NCBI GenBank assembly: GCA_026119855.1
Contig: JAOWBW010000192.1
Coordinates: 1,426,001-1,490,000 of the forward strand
Length of the DNA stretch: 64,000 bases
Origin: Campanula takesimana
Lineage: Eukaryota > Streptophyta > Magnoliopsida > Asterales > Campanulaceae
Direction of reading: 5' to 3'
Shown: positions 46,731 through 57,530 of the stretch, one piece after another
Numbering within the stretch: the stretch's first letter is position 1
Layout: each line of letters opens with the position of its first letter
Made by a program: the position numbers and the translations under genes
Notes under the pieces: generated by a model
What the model saw: the letters and a program-made list of their open reading frames with translations, nothing else
The model's database searches: none
Told to the model about the DNA's origin: nothing

Positions 46731-47220
46731 TACGTACAATACATTGGAATTTGGTTGAAGTGTTTTTTTACATTACCACAACAAGGCCGAATATAATATT
46801 CGGTGCAAGTTTGTTGTCAAGATTTATGTGTGATCCAAGTCAAAATCATTTTCTAGCGGCAAATATATTGTTGAGGTACATTAGAGGTACTTCAAATTTT
46901 GGCATCAAGTAAAAGAATAATTCAAGTATCAAGTTGATTAGTTATCGCGATAGTGATTGGGGAGGTTTTGCTGATGATGTGAAGACTGCCTCTGGCTGTG
47001 AATTTTCTCTTAGTTTGAGAATGATTACATGGTTATCAAATAATTTAAAAATCAGTGGCTCAATCAGATGGTAAATTTGAATACATTCAGCACTACGTCT
47101 CAAGCTGTTGGCTACAATTTTTTTTGTAGGATGTTGTTGAGACTCAGAAGAAAGAGGATGTTGATTAATGTGCATGTGCAAGAAATACTAAAAGTCTTAG
47201 TGGTTATGGTTATTTGAATA
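46731..47220 (+). pseudogene. Decayed Ty1/copia RT-RNase H, right part
   Basis: Continues the copia relic cut by the plus Tat element. Visible plus-strand motifs are TTTRPNIIFGASLLSRFMCD, LLRYIRGTSNFGIK and SYRDSDWGGFADDVKTASG, the last being the RNase H region. Stops and a missing segment follow. The fragment fades out near 47220. Confidence 0.75.
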
Positions 47221-48950
47221 GTCTAGTACATTAACTAGTTGGTTCATGAATAAAGTAGTGCATGTATCTCTTTAATGATAAGTTAGAGATCATGTAAAGT
47301 CACTCTAGAATTTTCCTATGTGTAGTATAAATAGCCATGTAATGGTTGATGCAAAAGTATGAGTTGAAGAAATATAAAATAGCCTTCTCATCTATACTTC
47401 TCAAAATATTCTAAAGAAGACTCTTTAGATGTAGGCGTGATCACGCCTAAGTGAAACTTACCTTCTGCCCCCACTTTATCTAAATTCCTCCATCACAAAT
47501 ATACTGCCTTCCGATCCTAACAGAGGATACAACTATTTTTTTCTACAATAGTAAATCAGCCATTAATGTGGCAAAAAATCAAGTTTATCACAGACGTACT
47601 CCATATTGCAATCAAACAACTAATCATTTGTGAAGCAACTTAAGAAGGTGAGATCGAGTTCAATTATGACTTGACTAAAACCCATACAAACCTTCAAAAT
47701 TAAGCACACCTCAAAAAAATTCTTATCTGTTACAAAAGCCTTGATCCTAATCCTAATCGCATCAACTTGTGAAACTCGTTTTCTTTTCTTTCATGCATTG
47801 CAACAAGTATCCTTAATTTGTAAGCTAACTAAGTAGAGAAAATTCAGAGAGAATTTTATTGGCAATTATTGTATTTACTTTGAGGAAGCATTATAGGGGA
47901 TTGCATTCTTCAATTGTCAAGTATAGTGAGGGGTAGATGTATAAGAAGTTGGCTTACTTTTAACCACTCTTGTGTTTGTATATCTTTCCCACAAACTTTC
48001 CCACTATCTTAATCACACACCCTTATGCTTACTTTATTGTTCTATTTACATAACTTTATTCTATTGTACATCTATACAATTATCTCAATGATAGTCCACC
48101 TATCCACTAACAGTTAACATCCCACCACATCAACTGTCTAGTGTTAACAGCCATATGTTAACGATATTAAAAAAACAACCTAAAATCTTATTTACGTTAC
48201 ATATCCAATAGATTTAGAGATTCTCCATGTAAAATAATAAACTAAGAGGTGAATTTACAAATAAGGGTTAAATTGAAATAGATTGAAGAAAAGAAGAAAA
48301 ATGTAAAAGTGTTAAGCCCCTTCCACCCTCCACCCTCAACCTTCTCACCCACCATCCATCATACCACCCATCGTCTTTCATACAATCTCTCCCAGAACCC
48401 ACCCAGCATCCTTACCTGTGTCTTCTTTCATACTAGCTCCCCATTTTTGCTCCCAATCAAATAACCTGCCTGCCTCTGTCGTCATCATCGATTTTGAAAT
48501 AAATTAATGGGTCGGGCTGAAGAAAAAGCAAGGAGGGAAGTCTATCTAGGAGGAAGGAAGTTTTAATTTGTATTGGGGTGTAGAAAAAAGCTTGATTTGG
48601 CTGGGATCTGTTGATTTTTTATTTTATTATGCAATTTTAAAGTGGAAAATTGTAAAATTTGACTTTTGAGTTTGTAGTTTGTATTTATGGAGTTGTCGAA
48701 GCTTACATATATACTGGAGATAGACTATTACTTTGGGAGGAGGAATGAGTATTTGTTTTTCATGTGTTAAATTGATTTTGATTTGATATGTTTGTTTATC
48801 TTAAGGAGAAATAGACGTAATTTGTTAGGTCCATGATAAAGTTAATGCTAACCATGGGGCTGGGTGGTGGGTTATGATGATGGGTGGTGGTAATACTGTG
48901 GTGGGATTGTTTTATGTTTTCTAGTCTTGGGGGTGCATGGTTGATGGTGA
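47221..48950. other. Relic copia 3' region and unassigned DNA
   Basis: 47220-47520 may be the copia relic's 3' LTR: gtagtataaatagcc (TATA-like) is near 47321-47335 and the stretch ends near tcctaaca, but no partner is available. From 47520 to 48950 I see no gene or element with clear ends. Confidence 0.3.
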
Positions 48951-49449
48951 TGTTGGGATTGGAGTCCTAAACTACGAGGAAGCAAAGGAGTCTAAGTCGT
49001 TGGAGTTGGTGAATCAAGAAGGAGTTCAAAACGGAGGAGAATTTCTGGGCGGAGAGGCAAGCGGGCGCCTGGCCATGACCAGGCAGTAAGATGGTCCGCC
49101 TGAAACTTTGATTCTAGCGGGCGTCGGGAGGGGGAGCGAGCGGGCGCCTGGTACGTCGGCCAGAAGTTATTTGTTTCCTATTTTGAAGCAATCTCTACCA
49201 TATCGACCTAGGGCTTCTTTGTACTGCTATATAAGCATAGATATGATCTAGAACACATTGCATCAATATATTAAAAGGTGTTTAATAATATATTAGCTTG
49301 GCGATTGCCCCCGGACGTAGTTCATGTGTTGAACGAACCGGGTAAGCAATTCTTGTGTTCGTGTGTGTGTGATTCTTTCATATTTATGCTTGTGGGTTTA
49401 TTGTGTTCTTTATTCAGATTGCTATAGGGGTACCACTAAATTCCCAACA
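48951..49449 (+). repeat. 5' LTR of the short copia derivative
   Basis: From TGTTGGGATT to CCCAACA. It holds GC-rich blocks gcgggcgcctgg, gcgggcgtcggg and gcgggcgcctgg (49060-49155) and a TATA box tatataag (49228-49235) about 75 bp beyond them. Confidence 0.88.
49228..49235 (+). promoter_or_regulatory. TATA box of the short copia LTR
   Basis: tatataag, conserved in the 3' LTR near 51378-51385. Confidence 0.6.
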
Positions 49450-49451
49450 AC

Positions 49452-49464
49452 TGGTATCAAGAGC
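49452..49464 (+). other. Primer-binding site of the short copia derivative
   Basis: tggtatcaagagc, the usual copia variant complementary to initiator tRNA-Met, two bases after the LTR. Confidence 0.85.
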
Positions 49465-49541
49465 TTTGGTTAGGAGGATTCAAAGTTTCATTCGTTGATT
49501 ATTTTAAATCACGTTCTTGGGGACTTTGTGAAGCAATCGTG

Positions 49542-50984
49542 ATGAAGAACTCAATCGAGAAATTCAACTGTGTGAATTTCACGTTTTGGAGGACAAGTGT
49601 TGAAGATTATCTTTATTGTAAGGATCTTCGTAAACCCTTAGGTGAGAAACCCAAATACATGTCACAAGGGGATTGGGAAACGTTGGATCGTAAGGCGTTA
49701 GGAGCGGTGATGAGTGCTCTAACCGACGATGTTGCACGGAACGCGATGGAGGCCAAGACAACGGTGGGGTTGCTACAGATGCTGTCAGACATGTATGAGA
49801 AGCCGTCTAATATCAATAAGGTGCATTTGATAAAGAGGTTTGCAAATACGAAGATGTCGGAGGGGCAGACAGCAGCAAGTCATATCGGCAGTTTTAAAGG
49901 TATGGTTGACCAATTGAAAAGTGTTGATATTACTTTGTCTGATGAAGTGTTAGCTTGCTTTCTTCTAAAATCGTTGCCGGATTGTTGGGAGGTTACTGTC
50001 ACAACGATTAGTACGTCGAATGCACCATTGGTGTATACGAAAGTGAGAGATCTCATTCTTCAAGAGGAGTTGAGAAGGAAAGAGAAAAGGGGAGAATCTT
50101 CCGCAGATGGGGCTGCACTTAGGGTGGAGAGAACAAGGGGAAGGGGAGGACCGAAAAAGGGGAAAAATAAATCGGTCAAGTGCTACAATTACGGCGCGCT
50201 AGGTCATATTAGTTATGACTACCCGGATAAAGATGGTGATGCACACATGGTGGATGAGGATGTATTAATCCTAAGAGAGGAGCAGTCGGGTAAAGATTGG
50301 GTGTTGGATTCTGGAGCTTCTTGTCATGCTAGTGGGGATGCAGAATCAATGGAGCGGTATAAAACTGGAGATTTTAGGGTTGTCTATCTTGGTGATGATC
50401 AACCATTGAAGATCAAAGGTAAGGGGGATGTGATGATGAAGACACCTAACGGGGCTATTTTACAGTTGCACGATGTGATGCATGTTACGGATTTGAGGAG
50501 GAGAGTGATTTCCGTTGGACAACTTGATAGTGAAGGGTATAGTGTAACCTTCATGGGTGGGTCTTGGGAAGTCACAAAAGATGCTAAGGTGATAGCTCAT
50601 GGGGTTAAGGAGAAGATGTTGTACTCTACCTACAATGTCGATGTTCGCTCGGGTGGGAGCAAGAGGCTAAAGAACCGGCCTATTAGTGTAGAAAGGAGAG
50701 ACATCAAGAAACGGTATGTTAGGGGGGAGAGGGACACAAAGTTGATCAACGCGGTGTGGAAGTCCATATTCCCTAACAGAGAGCGTGTTCAGACCAAGAG
50801 AAGACGATGCAAGAAACAAGGTATGTCAAAGTTTCAAGGGGAAGCATTGCGAGGAAGGTGGGTCTGGAGGGAGAAGTTAGACTTACGGGGAAAAATCAAG
50901 GTAGAAGCTGATTTGGGGAGGCAAGAACTATCTAACACGGAGGGGTTGAAATGTCACTTGGTTTCAACTCGCCTTAGTACTTAA
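49542..50984 (+). CDS. Copia Gag-protease protein with basic tail
   Basis: A 480-codon open frame without interruption. The first in-frame ATG (49542) is preferred over an upstream GTG. Residues 1-175: copia gag (FTFWRTSVEDYLYCKDL, LIKRFANTKMSEGQTAASHI). Residues near 205-225: an RGRGGPKKGKN basic stretch and a degenerate zinc knuckle CYNYGALGHISYDYP with two of its cysteines replaced by Tyr. Residues near 250-345: aspartic protease with DWVLDSGASCHAS. Residues near 350-365: MLYSTYN, the usual lead-in to integrase. The last roughly 110 residues are Arg/Lys-rich and match nothing I recognise; they appear to be leftover sequence read in frame after loss of pol. Loss of zinc-knuckle cysteines may weaken RNA packaging. 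Confidence 0.75.
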   Translation: MKNSIEKFNCVNFTFWRTSVEDYLYCKDLRKPLGEKPKYMSQGDWETLDRKALGAVMSALTDDVARNAMEAKTTVGLLQMLSDMYEKPSNINKVHLIKRFANTKMSEGQTAASHIGSFKGMVDQLKSVDITLSDEVLACFLLKSLPDCWEVTVTTISTSNAPLVYTKVRDLILQEELRRKEKRGESSADGAALRVERTRGRGGPKKGKNKSVKCYNYGALGHISYDYPDKDGDAHMVDEDVLILREEQSGKDWVLDSGASCHASGDAESMERYKTGDFRVVYLGDDQPLKIKGKGDVMMKTPNGAILQLHDVMHVTDLRRRVISVGQLDSEGYSVTFMGGSWEVTKDAKVIAHGVKEKMLYSTYNVDVRSGGSKRLKNRPISVERRDIKKRYVRGERDTKLINAVWKSIFPNRERVQTKRRRCKKQGMSKFQGEALRGRWVWREKLDLRGKIKVEADLGRQELSNTEGLKCHLVSTRLST

Positions 50985-51090
50985 GCGGGGAGGCTAGGTA
51001 ATGTCAAGTTAATATGGGAGAAAATGTGTTCGAAGGTGTTCATTCCGTGGTGGGAGTTAATGTGTGTTTCTATGCTTATGAGTTTAGTCT

Positions 51091-51101
51091 CCAAGTGGGA
51101 G
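51091..51101 (+). other. Polypurine tract of the short copia derivative
   Basis: aagtgggagat directly before the 3' LTR. Confidence 0.8.
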
Positions 51102-51597
51102 ATTGTTGGGATTGGAGTCCTAAACTACGAGGAAGCAAAGGAGTCTAAGTCGTGGGAGTTGTGAATCAAGAAGGAGTTCAAAACAGAGGAGAATTTCTGG
51201 GCGGGGAGGCAGGCGGACGCTCAACCAGGGAGTAAGATGGTCCGCCTGAAACTTTAATTCGAGCGGGCGCTTGGGGGGGGGGGAGCGAGCGGGCGCCTGG
51301 TACATCGGCCAGAAGCTATTTGTTTCCTATTTTGATGCAATCTCTACCAAATCAACCTAGGACTTCCTTGTACTGCTATATAAGCATAGATACGACCTAG
51401 AACACATTGCAGCAACATATTAAAAGGTGTTTAATAATATATTGGCTTGGTGATTGCCCCCGGACGTAGTTCATGTGTTTAACGAACCGGGTAAACAATT
51501 ATTATGTTCTTGTATGTGTGATTCTTTCATATTTGTGCTTGTGGGTTTATTGTGTTCTTTATCATAATGCTATAGGGGTACCACTAAATTCTCAACA
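51102..51597 (+). repeat. 3' LTR of the short copia derivative
   Basis: Starts TGTTGGGATT and ends CTCAACA. Differs from the 5' LTR by scattered substitutions, an altered first GC block (gcggacgctcaacc), and a longer G run near 51271. Confidence 0.88.
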
Positions 51598-51602
51598 GGT
51601 AA

Positions 51603-52520
51603 CCGATGACAATGTTCCTTAAGTAGTGCATTAGGTAGCAGAAGATGGATAACATTGTTAACAATTTATTGTTAATTTTAGTAAAGCCTGTTAAGTAGGA
51701 ACGACCGTTACCCATTTAGGTGACATTCGCTATTAAAATATTAGTATAAAGGTCACATTTGTATTCTTAGAAATGTGATGGTCAAATTGATGATGCCCAA
51801 ATAGTACGATTGTAAAAAAAAATATAGATTACTCTTAAACCTTTAACATGATATTTCAATTGGCATCAAAGCAAATTTCAAAAAGACTTATGTTTCTTCA
51901 AGAATAATAACTTAGGAAAGATCCTTATCAATTAAGGAGAAACAATGAGAAGGATATCCCACACATTGATGACTGCGGTTCCTCTGAAATATTCCCATAA
52001 AAATTAAAACATACTTGGATGCTAACAATATCTAGAACTAGTTTTTACTATAGGAAAAAGTTCATATTCCAACCCGAGCAGACGAAAATAAACAAAAATA
52101 AAGGAAATAGAAAATACGATCCCAAGAACATACTTCAAAAGAGTGTTAATGACTCCTTTCATCAAGAAACTAGCGTACAAGTAATTAAAACCATGTTCAC
52201 CAAACACACGAGTCAAAGAGCGGCAATTTGATAACATTAGTTTTACTCATGGAGAAAGAGTGAGTGCTACCAAATCAAGATTTGAAGAATTGTTGTGGAA
52301 ACTTGGCGATCATGGTAAAACTTTAGAACGAAAAGACAACTTTCCCAAAAAATAAAATAATAATCAAATATCCCGCAAGACTTTGTATGGTGAACAAAGC
52401 CTTTTAATGGGTACCAGAGTAAGATGATTTATATTCCTCCCTACTGAATTTAGATGAATCAGTTAAGATAACATGTTCTTAATTTTTGTCATTTTTATTC
52501 TTAACACAATTGAAACAATT
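51603..52520. other. Unassigned DNA
   Basis: AT-rich with short frames on both strands and no recognisable motif. It may be part of the retroelement relic next to it. Confidence 0.3.
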
Positions 52521-53290
52521 TTATCTTGAACTACATATGATTTCTCTAGAATAAGTCATCTTTCTTGATCCTTGATTTTCATTTAGCTTCTTTGGTTCGG
52601 TGCATTCTGCAGCATAGTGGTCTGGCTTTCCAGAATTGTAGCATTCAATTTTTCTTTTGAATACTTCTTGATTTGATCCAGATGATGATACTGTATTTTC
52701 TATCAAACACTTTATTTTTTATGTCTCATATCATTTTTGAAAGCCATGGAGATCAGACATGGAATGTCGTCTTCAGAGATTCGTTTTTCTTTAGGTTTTG
52801 GGTTAATGTTTAATTTATGGAGAGCATTGCTAACAAGAATATCTATGTCTAGTTGAGTTAATGGTTTGTATGCCGTCTCTTGAGCAACAGCAAGTGCCAA
52901 TGTTTGGAAAATAAATGGAATTTGTTGAATTTTAATCATTCCTTCTAGTTCACATGCCTCAAATTTACCAATTAATGTATTGTTCTACAGTCATTCTATC
53001 ACATTCTGCTTCTTCTCTTATTGGCAAAGCCACTTTTTTCATAGTCCTGTACTAGATTGGAGTGTATTTTAAGGCATATATCTTGTTGGTTGAAGGTCTT
53101 TTCATGGTTACCAATGGATCTAACAAGATCTTTAAACCTTGGTCTTGTTGTACTGATTTTTTCACCAGGATAGAATTTGAAGTTGTCAAGTTATCTAAGC
53201 AAGTTACGTAATGTTTGGTGAATTAGTTTATATAAGCTCCCAAGCATCTTTTGCACTTTTAACATTGGAAATTTCATGTTCAAGGGAGTC
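52521..53290 (-). pseudogene. Degraded retroelement gag, minus strand
   Basis: Minus-strand fragments: EEAECDRMTVEQYIGKFEA (about 53010-52960), QIPFIFQTLALAVAQE and LTQLDIDILVSNALHKL (52939-52712), then after a stop the zinc-knuckle remnant CYNSGKPDHYAAEC with the second Cys changed to Ser (52706-52521). This is gag-like, probably copia. It faces the plus-strand pol at 53310, so the two are not one gene. Confidence 0.55.
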
Positions 53291-53309
53291 ATTTACACTA
53301 TTTTGAAGA

Positions 53310-55210
53310 ATGATTTTAACTTTTATGTTACCACTTACTAGTAGTGCTTATAGATTCCTTGCGTATGAATCAAAAATTCATGATATACACAAGAACACTA
53401 TAATGGAATCTAGGAATGTTTTTTTCTTTGAGAATGTATTTCCGTGCAAGTTAAGAAATGAGGCAAGCTCATCAACACGGGTACATGATTCAGAAGAAGA
53501 ACACATTCAAGACAAAAGTGAGGAAGAAGAGGTGGAACCTTGACGTAGCAAAAGGGCTAGAGTAGAAAAATCCTTTGGGGCGGATTTTCTAACTTGCATG
53601 CTAGAAAGTGAACCACAAAGTTATCAAGAAGCTGTGAGTTCTTCAGAAGGACCTTTTGTGGAAAGAAGCCATCAAAAGTGAAATTGATTCCATTTTGCAA
53701 AATCACACTTGGGAGTTAGTGGATCTTCCTCCGGGAAGCAAACCACTTGGATATAAGTGGATTTTCAAAAGGAAAATGAAACTAGATGGAACGATTGACA
53801 AATATAAGGCCAGACTTGTAATTAAAGGTTACAAACAGAAAGAAGGCCTGGATTATTTTGATACGTATTCTCCTGTCACAAGAATAACGTCAATCAGAGT
53901 TGTGCTTGCAATTGCCGCTTTGCGCAATCTTGAAGTGCATCAAATGGATGTAAAGACTGCCAAGAATAACGTCAATCAGAGTTGTGCTTGCAATTGCCGC
54001 TTTGCGCAATCTTGAAGTGCATCAAATGGATGTAAAGACTGCCTTTCTGAATGGTGATTTAGATGAGGAGATTTACATGGAACAACCTGAAGGGTTTGTT
54101 GCACCAGGGCAAGAAAAGAAAGTGTGCAAATTAGTTAAGTCATTATATGGCTTAAAACAAGCACCAAAACAATGGCATCAAAAGTTTGATCAAGCCATGA
54201 TGGAAAGTGGATTCAAGATAAATGAATGTGACAAGTGTGTCTATACTAAAAACACTGAAAATGGCAATGTCATTTTGTGTCTTTATGTAGACGACATGCT
54301 TATCATAGGAAGTTGTGACAAGATGATCAAATCCATAAAAGATATGTTGAACTCGAAGTTTGACATGAAGGATCTGGGTCTAGCGGATGTGATCCTTGGA
54401 GTGGAAATTTCCATAATATCCAATGGAATTGTATTGAGTCAAGCTCATTATGTAGATAAAATTCTTGAGAAATTTAGCAAGGATGACAATGGAATTGCTA
54501 GTACTCCAATTGACCCAAGTCAACATCTATCAAAGAATCGAGGAGAATCAGTTTCTCAATCAGAATATTCAAGGATTATTGGAAGTCTAATGTACCTGAT
54601 AAGTTGCACAAGACCAGATATTGCTTATGTTGTTAGCAAACTAAGTCGGTACACAAGTAATCCTGGAGCAGATCATTGGAAGGGTATAGTGAGAGTAATT
54701 AGGTACTTGAGATATACTCGTGATTATGGATTACATTATACTAGACATCCAGCAGTGATTGAAGGGTATAGTGATGCTAATTGGATATCATATATCCAAG
54801 ACACAAGGTCTACAAGTGGATATGTATTCACTTTAGCAGGTGCGGCTATATCATGGAAATCTTCTAAGCAGACTGTTATAGATAGATCCACGATGGAATC
54901 TGAGTTTATAGCCTTGGACAAATGTGGGGAAGAGGCTGAATGGCTACGCCAATTCCTAGAAGATATTCCAAGATGGACAAAGCCAGTGCCACTAATCTGT
55001 ATACACTGTGATAGTCAATTAGCAATTGGTAGGGCACAAAGTAACATGTACAATGGTAAGTCGAGAAATATACGTCGAAAACATAATACCATAAGACAAC
55101 TACTCTCAACTGGTACCATCTCCATTGACTATGTGAAGTAAAGAGATAACTTAGCAGATCCGTTAACCAAATGGTTAAATAGAGAAGTAGTTGTGAGATC
55201 GACAAGGGGA
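53310..55210 (+). pseudogene. Ty1/copia pol (integrase end, RT, RNase H)
   Basis: Starts inside pol: YRFLAYESKIHDIHKNTIME and MESRNVFFFENVFP (end of integrase), an acidic spacer, then RT from 53656 (WKEAIKSEIDSILQNHTWEL, KYKARLVIKGYKQKEGLDYF). An 82-bp tandem duplication (53879-54042) shifts the frame. RT resumes at about 53990 with HQMDVKTAFLNGDLDEEIYM, SLYGLKQAPKQWH and the catalytic LCLYVDDMLIIGS. RNase H follows (GYSDANWISYIQDTRSTSGY, STMESEFIAL). A TAA (55139-55141) precedes the normal end (DNLADPLTKWLNREVV). Without the duplication and the stop it would be nearly intact from the RT start. Confidence 0.9.
53879..54042 (+). repeat. 82-bp perfect tandem duplication inside RT
   Basis: caagaataacgtcaatcaga starts at 53879 and again at 53961. 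By eye the two units are identical through gatgtaaagactgc. 82 is not a multiple of three, so it breaks the frame. Confidence 0.93.
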
Positions 55211-55773
55211 ATGGGTTTAAAGCCTCTTGAGAAGTTAACCACGGCGGAAAACCCAACCTAGCTGACTGGAGATCCCAAGATCTAGGTTTAAAAGGGACCA
55301 CCTAACCGTTAAAAGACTTGTAGCGTCATTGTGGGGATCAACCCCATACCCATTCCTAAAAGTGACATCCCGAGATGAATAAGGTTAAGCCTTTGGCTTT
55401 TAATGATTTTTATGGAGTAAACCGGGTTACTTAGAAGAATCACCTATGTGAGAGAGAAGTGGGGCCGCTTCGAGGAGAATTGTGTGAGGCTCAATTCTTT
55501 GACCCTCTCAAAAAACCAGACATTGTGTTCCATGGCCACAAATGGACACAACTATGAGAATTGAATTGTGTTATGGAGATACCTGTGTAACGTATATGAC
55601 TGGCTACACAAAAAGCTGACAGTTCAAGGACATCGTGTCTACTGATTAGCGAGTAGAATAAGTATACGTCTACAAGGGAAGGTTCAAAGGGCAATCCCAT
55701 ACCTATCCTATGCAGGTTTTCAACTGTTGGACTTTATCACGAAATTCCTCATAATTTCCTTCATGTGGGGAAT
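55142..55773 (+). other. 3' untranslated region of the copia pol
   Basis: About 0.6 kb beyond pol without a credible frame, ending in atgtggggaat, a polypurine tract directly before TGTTGGAAAAATAAG. Confidence 0.55.
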
Positions 55774-56489
55774 TGTTGGAAAAATAAGTGTACTTTTGTA
55801 TTATGTGAAGGAAATATGATTTATTTCCGTGATAAATAATTTGTCGAATGACAAACTTGTTTGTGGGTTTGTGTTCTACTCCGTGAGAACATTGAGATAA
55901 TGTATTCATTTGTCCAATTTGGAGTTGGGATGAATGAGATACAAAGGCTTGAAGTTGGTGGGTTGAAATGTGGATATTGTGTTTTATCTCACATTGGAAA
56001 GAAAGGTGAAAGGAAGCTAGTATAAAGGCTTGGGCACTTTAGTAGTGTTCAAGCTTGTATGGCATATAGGCTCTCTCTCGCGCGCAGGGGGGGTGCAAAT
56101 CATGGACCCAATTTGGCTTGCGAGGTCCGAACTCATGTGTGTGCGCGTCCTGCGGACACGAATGTAGCACATATTTGTCTTGTCCGTGCGAGCTCACCTT
56201 TTGCTGTTATTTTTGACTTTTACAATCAAAATTTTTGCCTAAAAAACTCAGAAACAGATTCATCCCATCAGCTTACTGTGGTACTCTATTTACTAAACTT
56301 TTTTCCGCTGCATAACTTTACAATTATCTCAATTCTTTCAAGACAGTTCACCAATCTCAAATCTCAAAGCTGACCTATCTAGTAACAGTTAACATCTCAC
56401 AATTTCAACTGTGTAGTGGAAATCTATAACCAGACCTTTCACACTTATATCCTCCCATAAAACCCACATTACTACCTTCCTATCCTAAC
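55774..56489 (+). repeat. Probable 3' LTR of the copia element
   Basis: Begins TGTTGGAAAA after a polypurine tract. It contains tagtataaaggctt (TATA-like, near 56019) and GC-rich bases with repeated tgcgcg and gtccgtgcg at 56140-56195. The right end at tcctaaca (56489) is a guess because no second LTR or duplication was identified. Confidence 0.5.
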
Positions 56490-57048
56490 ACATAATTTGT
56501 TTGGTTGGTTACATCGAATGTAGTATGTGTGTAGCTCAGCATATCTGAATCCAATGATCAAATACAATGTATGTGGCAGCGGAAATAAAGGCCGTTTTAT
56601 ATGGTTGTTAGTGTTTTCCAATTCAACTAATAAGTTACCAGGGCGATTGAACTAGCTAGCATATATGTATGTTAAAGAATTAAATCCTAGAGAATAGAAA
56701 AGATTTAAAATTCATCATACAAGCCCAATTAAAATGAATGAAGCAAATATCAGCTGAAAAACTATGTACTCACATAATCTTAAGTATTACATCAAAACGA
56801 ATTTACTAATAAGGTGACTTATTCTGTGATTTAATGTGTATACTTCTACAATTGTGTAACGGTCGAGGAAACTTACTTTATGCGTATGCTCGGTTTGACG
56901 AGTTGGGGAAATCTTTCTCCATTCCTGCCATTAAAATTTATAACATATGTTTTATGTGCATAATCCAGATTAAAATGGTCCAGTCACATTAAGAATACTG
57001 TATTTCTTGTAAGAATTTAATACGGAGTATATGTTTGTGTTTGTGTTA

Positions 57049-57054
<6 letters not shown>
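56490..57054. other. Unassigned DNA
   Basis: AT-rich, no gene or repeat structure recognised. Confidence 0.3.

Positions 57055-57111
<57 letters not shown>
57055..57111. repeat. (TA)n microsatellite, left flank
   Basis: About 28 TA units, preceded by GT-rich bases. Confidence 0.95.
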
Positions 57112-57115
<4 letters not shown>

Positions 57116-57472
57116 GGGAATCAAATGGGAACCACAATTGTGTGAGAACCGTGAGAACCAAGCATAACCATTAGATTAAAATCAAAATCAATGGTCCAGA
57201 TTACAGATACGTTGGATACACTTGGATACAGTACCTAAATTTTTATATTGCAATTGGATACAGTAGTTAAATAAGTACTGTATCTAAGTATTGCACTTAG
57301 ATATAATAGTTTAAATGACTAATGTATCCAAGTGTATTTTGAAAACTAGCTATTGTATCCAAGTTTATCCAATGTATGTATAATCTGGACCCTTGATTTT
57401 GTATTTAATCAAACGGTTATGCTTGGTTCTCACGGTTCTCATTTTAAATGATTCTCATTGGATGGGGAGCGA

Positions 57473-57474
<2 letters not shown>
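57112..57474. mobile_element. Foldback element flanked by TA microsatellites
   Basis: The ends are inverted copies of about 95 bp: left gtgagaaccaagcataacc with tcaatggtccagatta, right taatctggacccttga with ggttatgcttggttctcac. The middle repeats ggatacacttggatac-like bases. Insertion between TA microsatellites resembles the rice Micron type; the family is not certain. Confidence 0.65.
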
Positions 57475-57528
<54 letters not shown>

Positions 57529-57530
57529 AT
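57475..57530. repeat. (TA)n then (GT)n microsatellite, right flank
   Basis: TA units to 57510, then nine GT units. Small open frames here (Ile-Tyr runs) are microsatellite artefacts. Confidence 0.95.

Larger units (their letters stand above)
48951..51597 (+). mobile_element. Short copia derivative with gag-protease only (TR-GAG-like)
   Basis: 2647 bp with LTRs of 499 and 496 bp, initiator-Met primer site, polypurine tract, and flanks ggtga (48946-48950) and ggtaa (51598-51602), a 5-bp duplication with one change. The interior (1.65 kb) has one long frame for gag and protease. Integrase, RT and RNase H are absent. Small gag-only elements of this kind are known in plants and need a helper. The LTRs are similar but not identical. 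Confidence 0.85.

Noticed and set aside
47500..48160. Possible 5' LTR of the copia element ending at 56489, from shared aacagttaacatc and tcctaaca motifs
   Set aside because: The shared motifs are in a different order and the match is weak. No duplication or primer site supports it.
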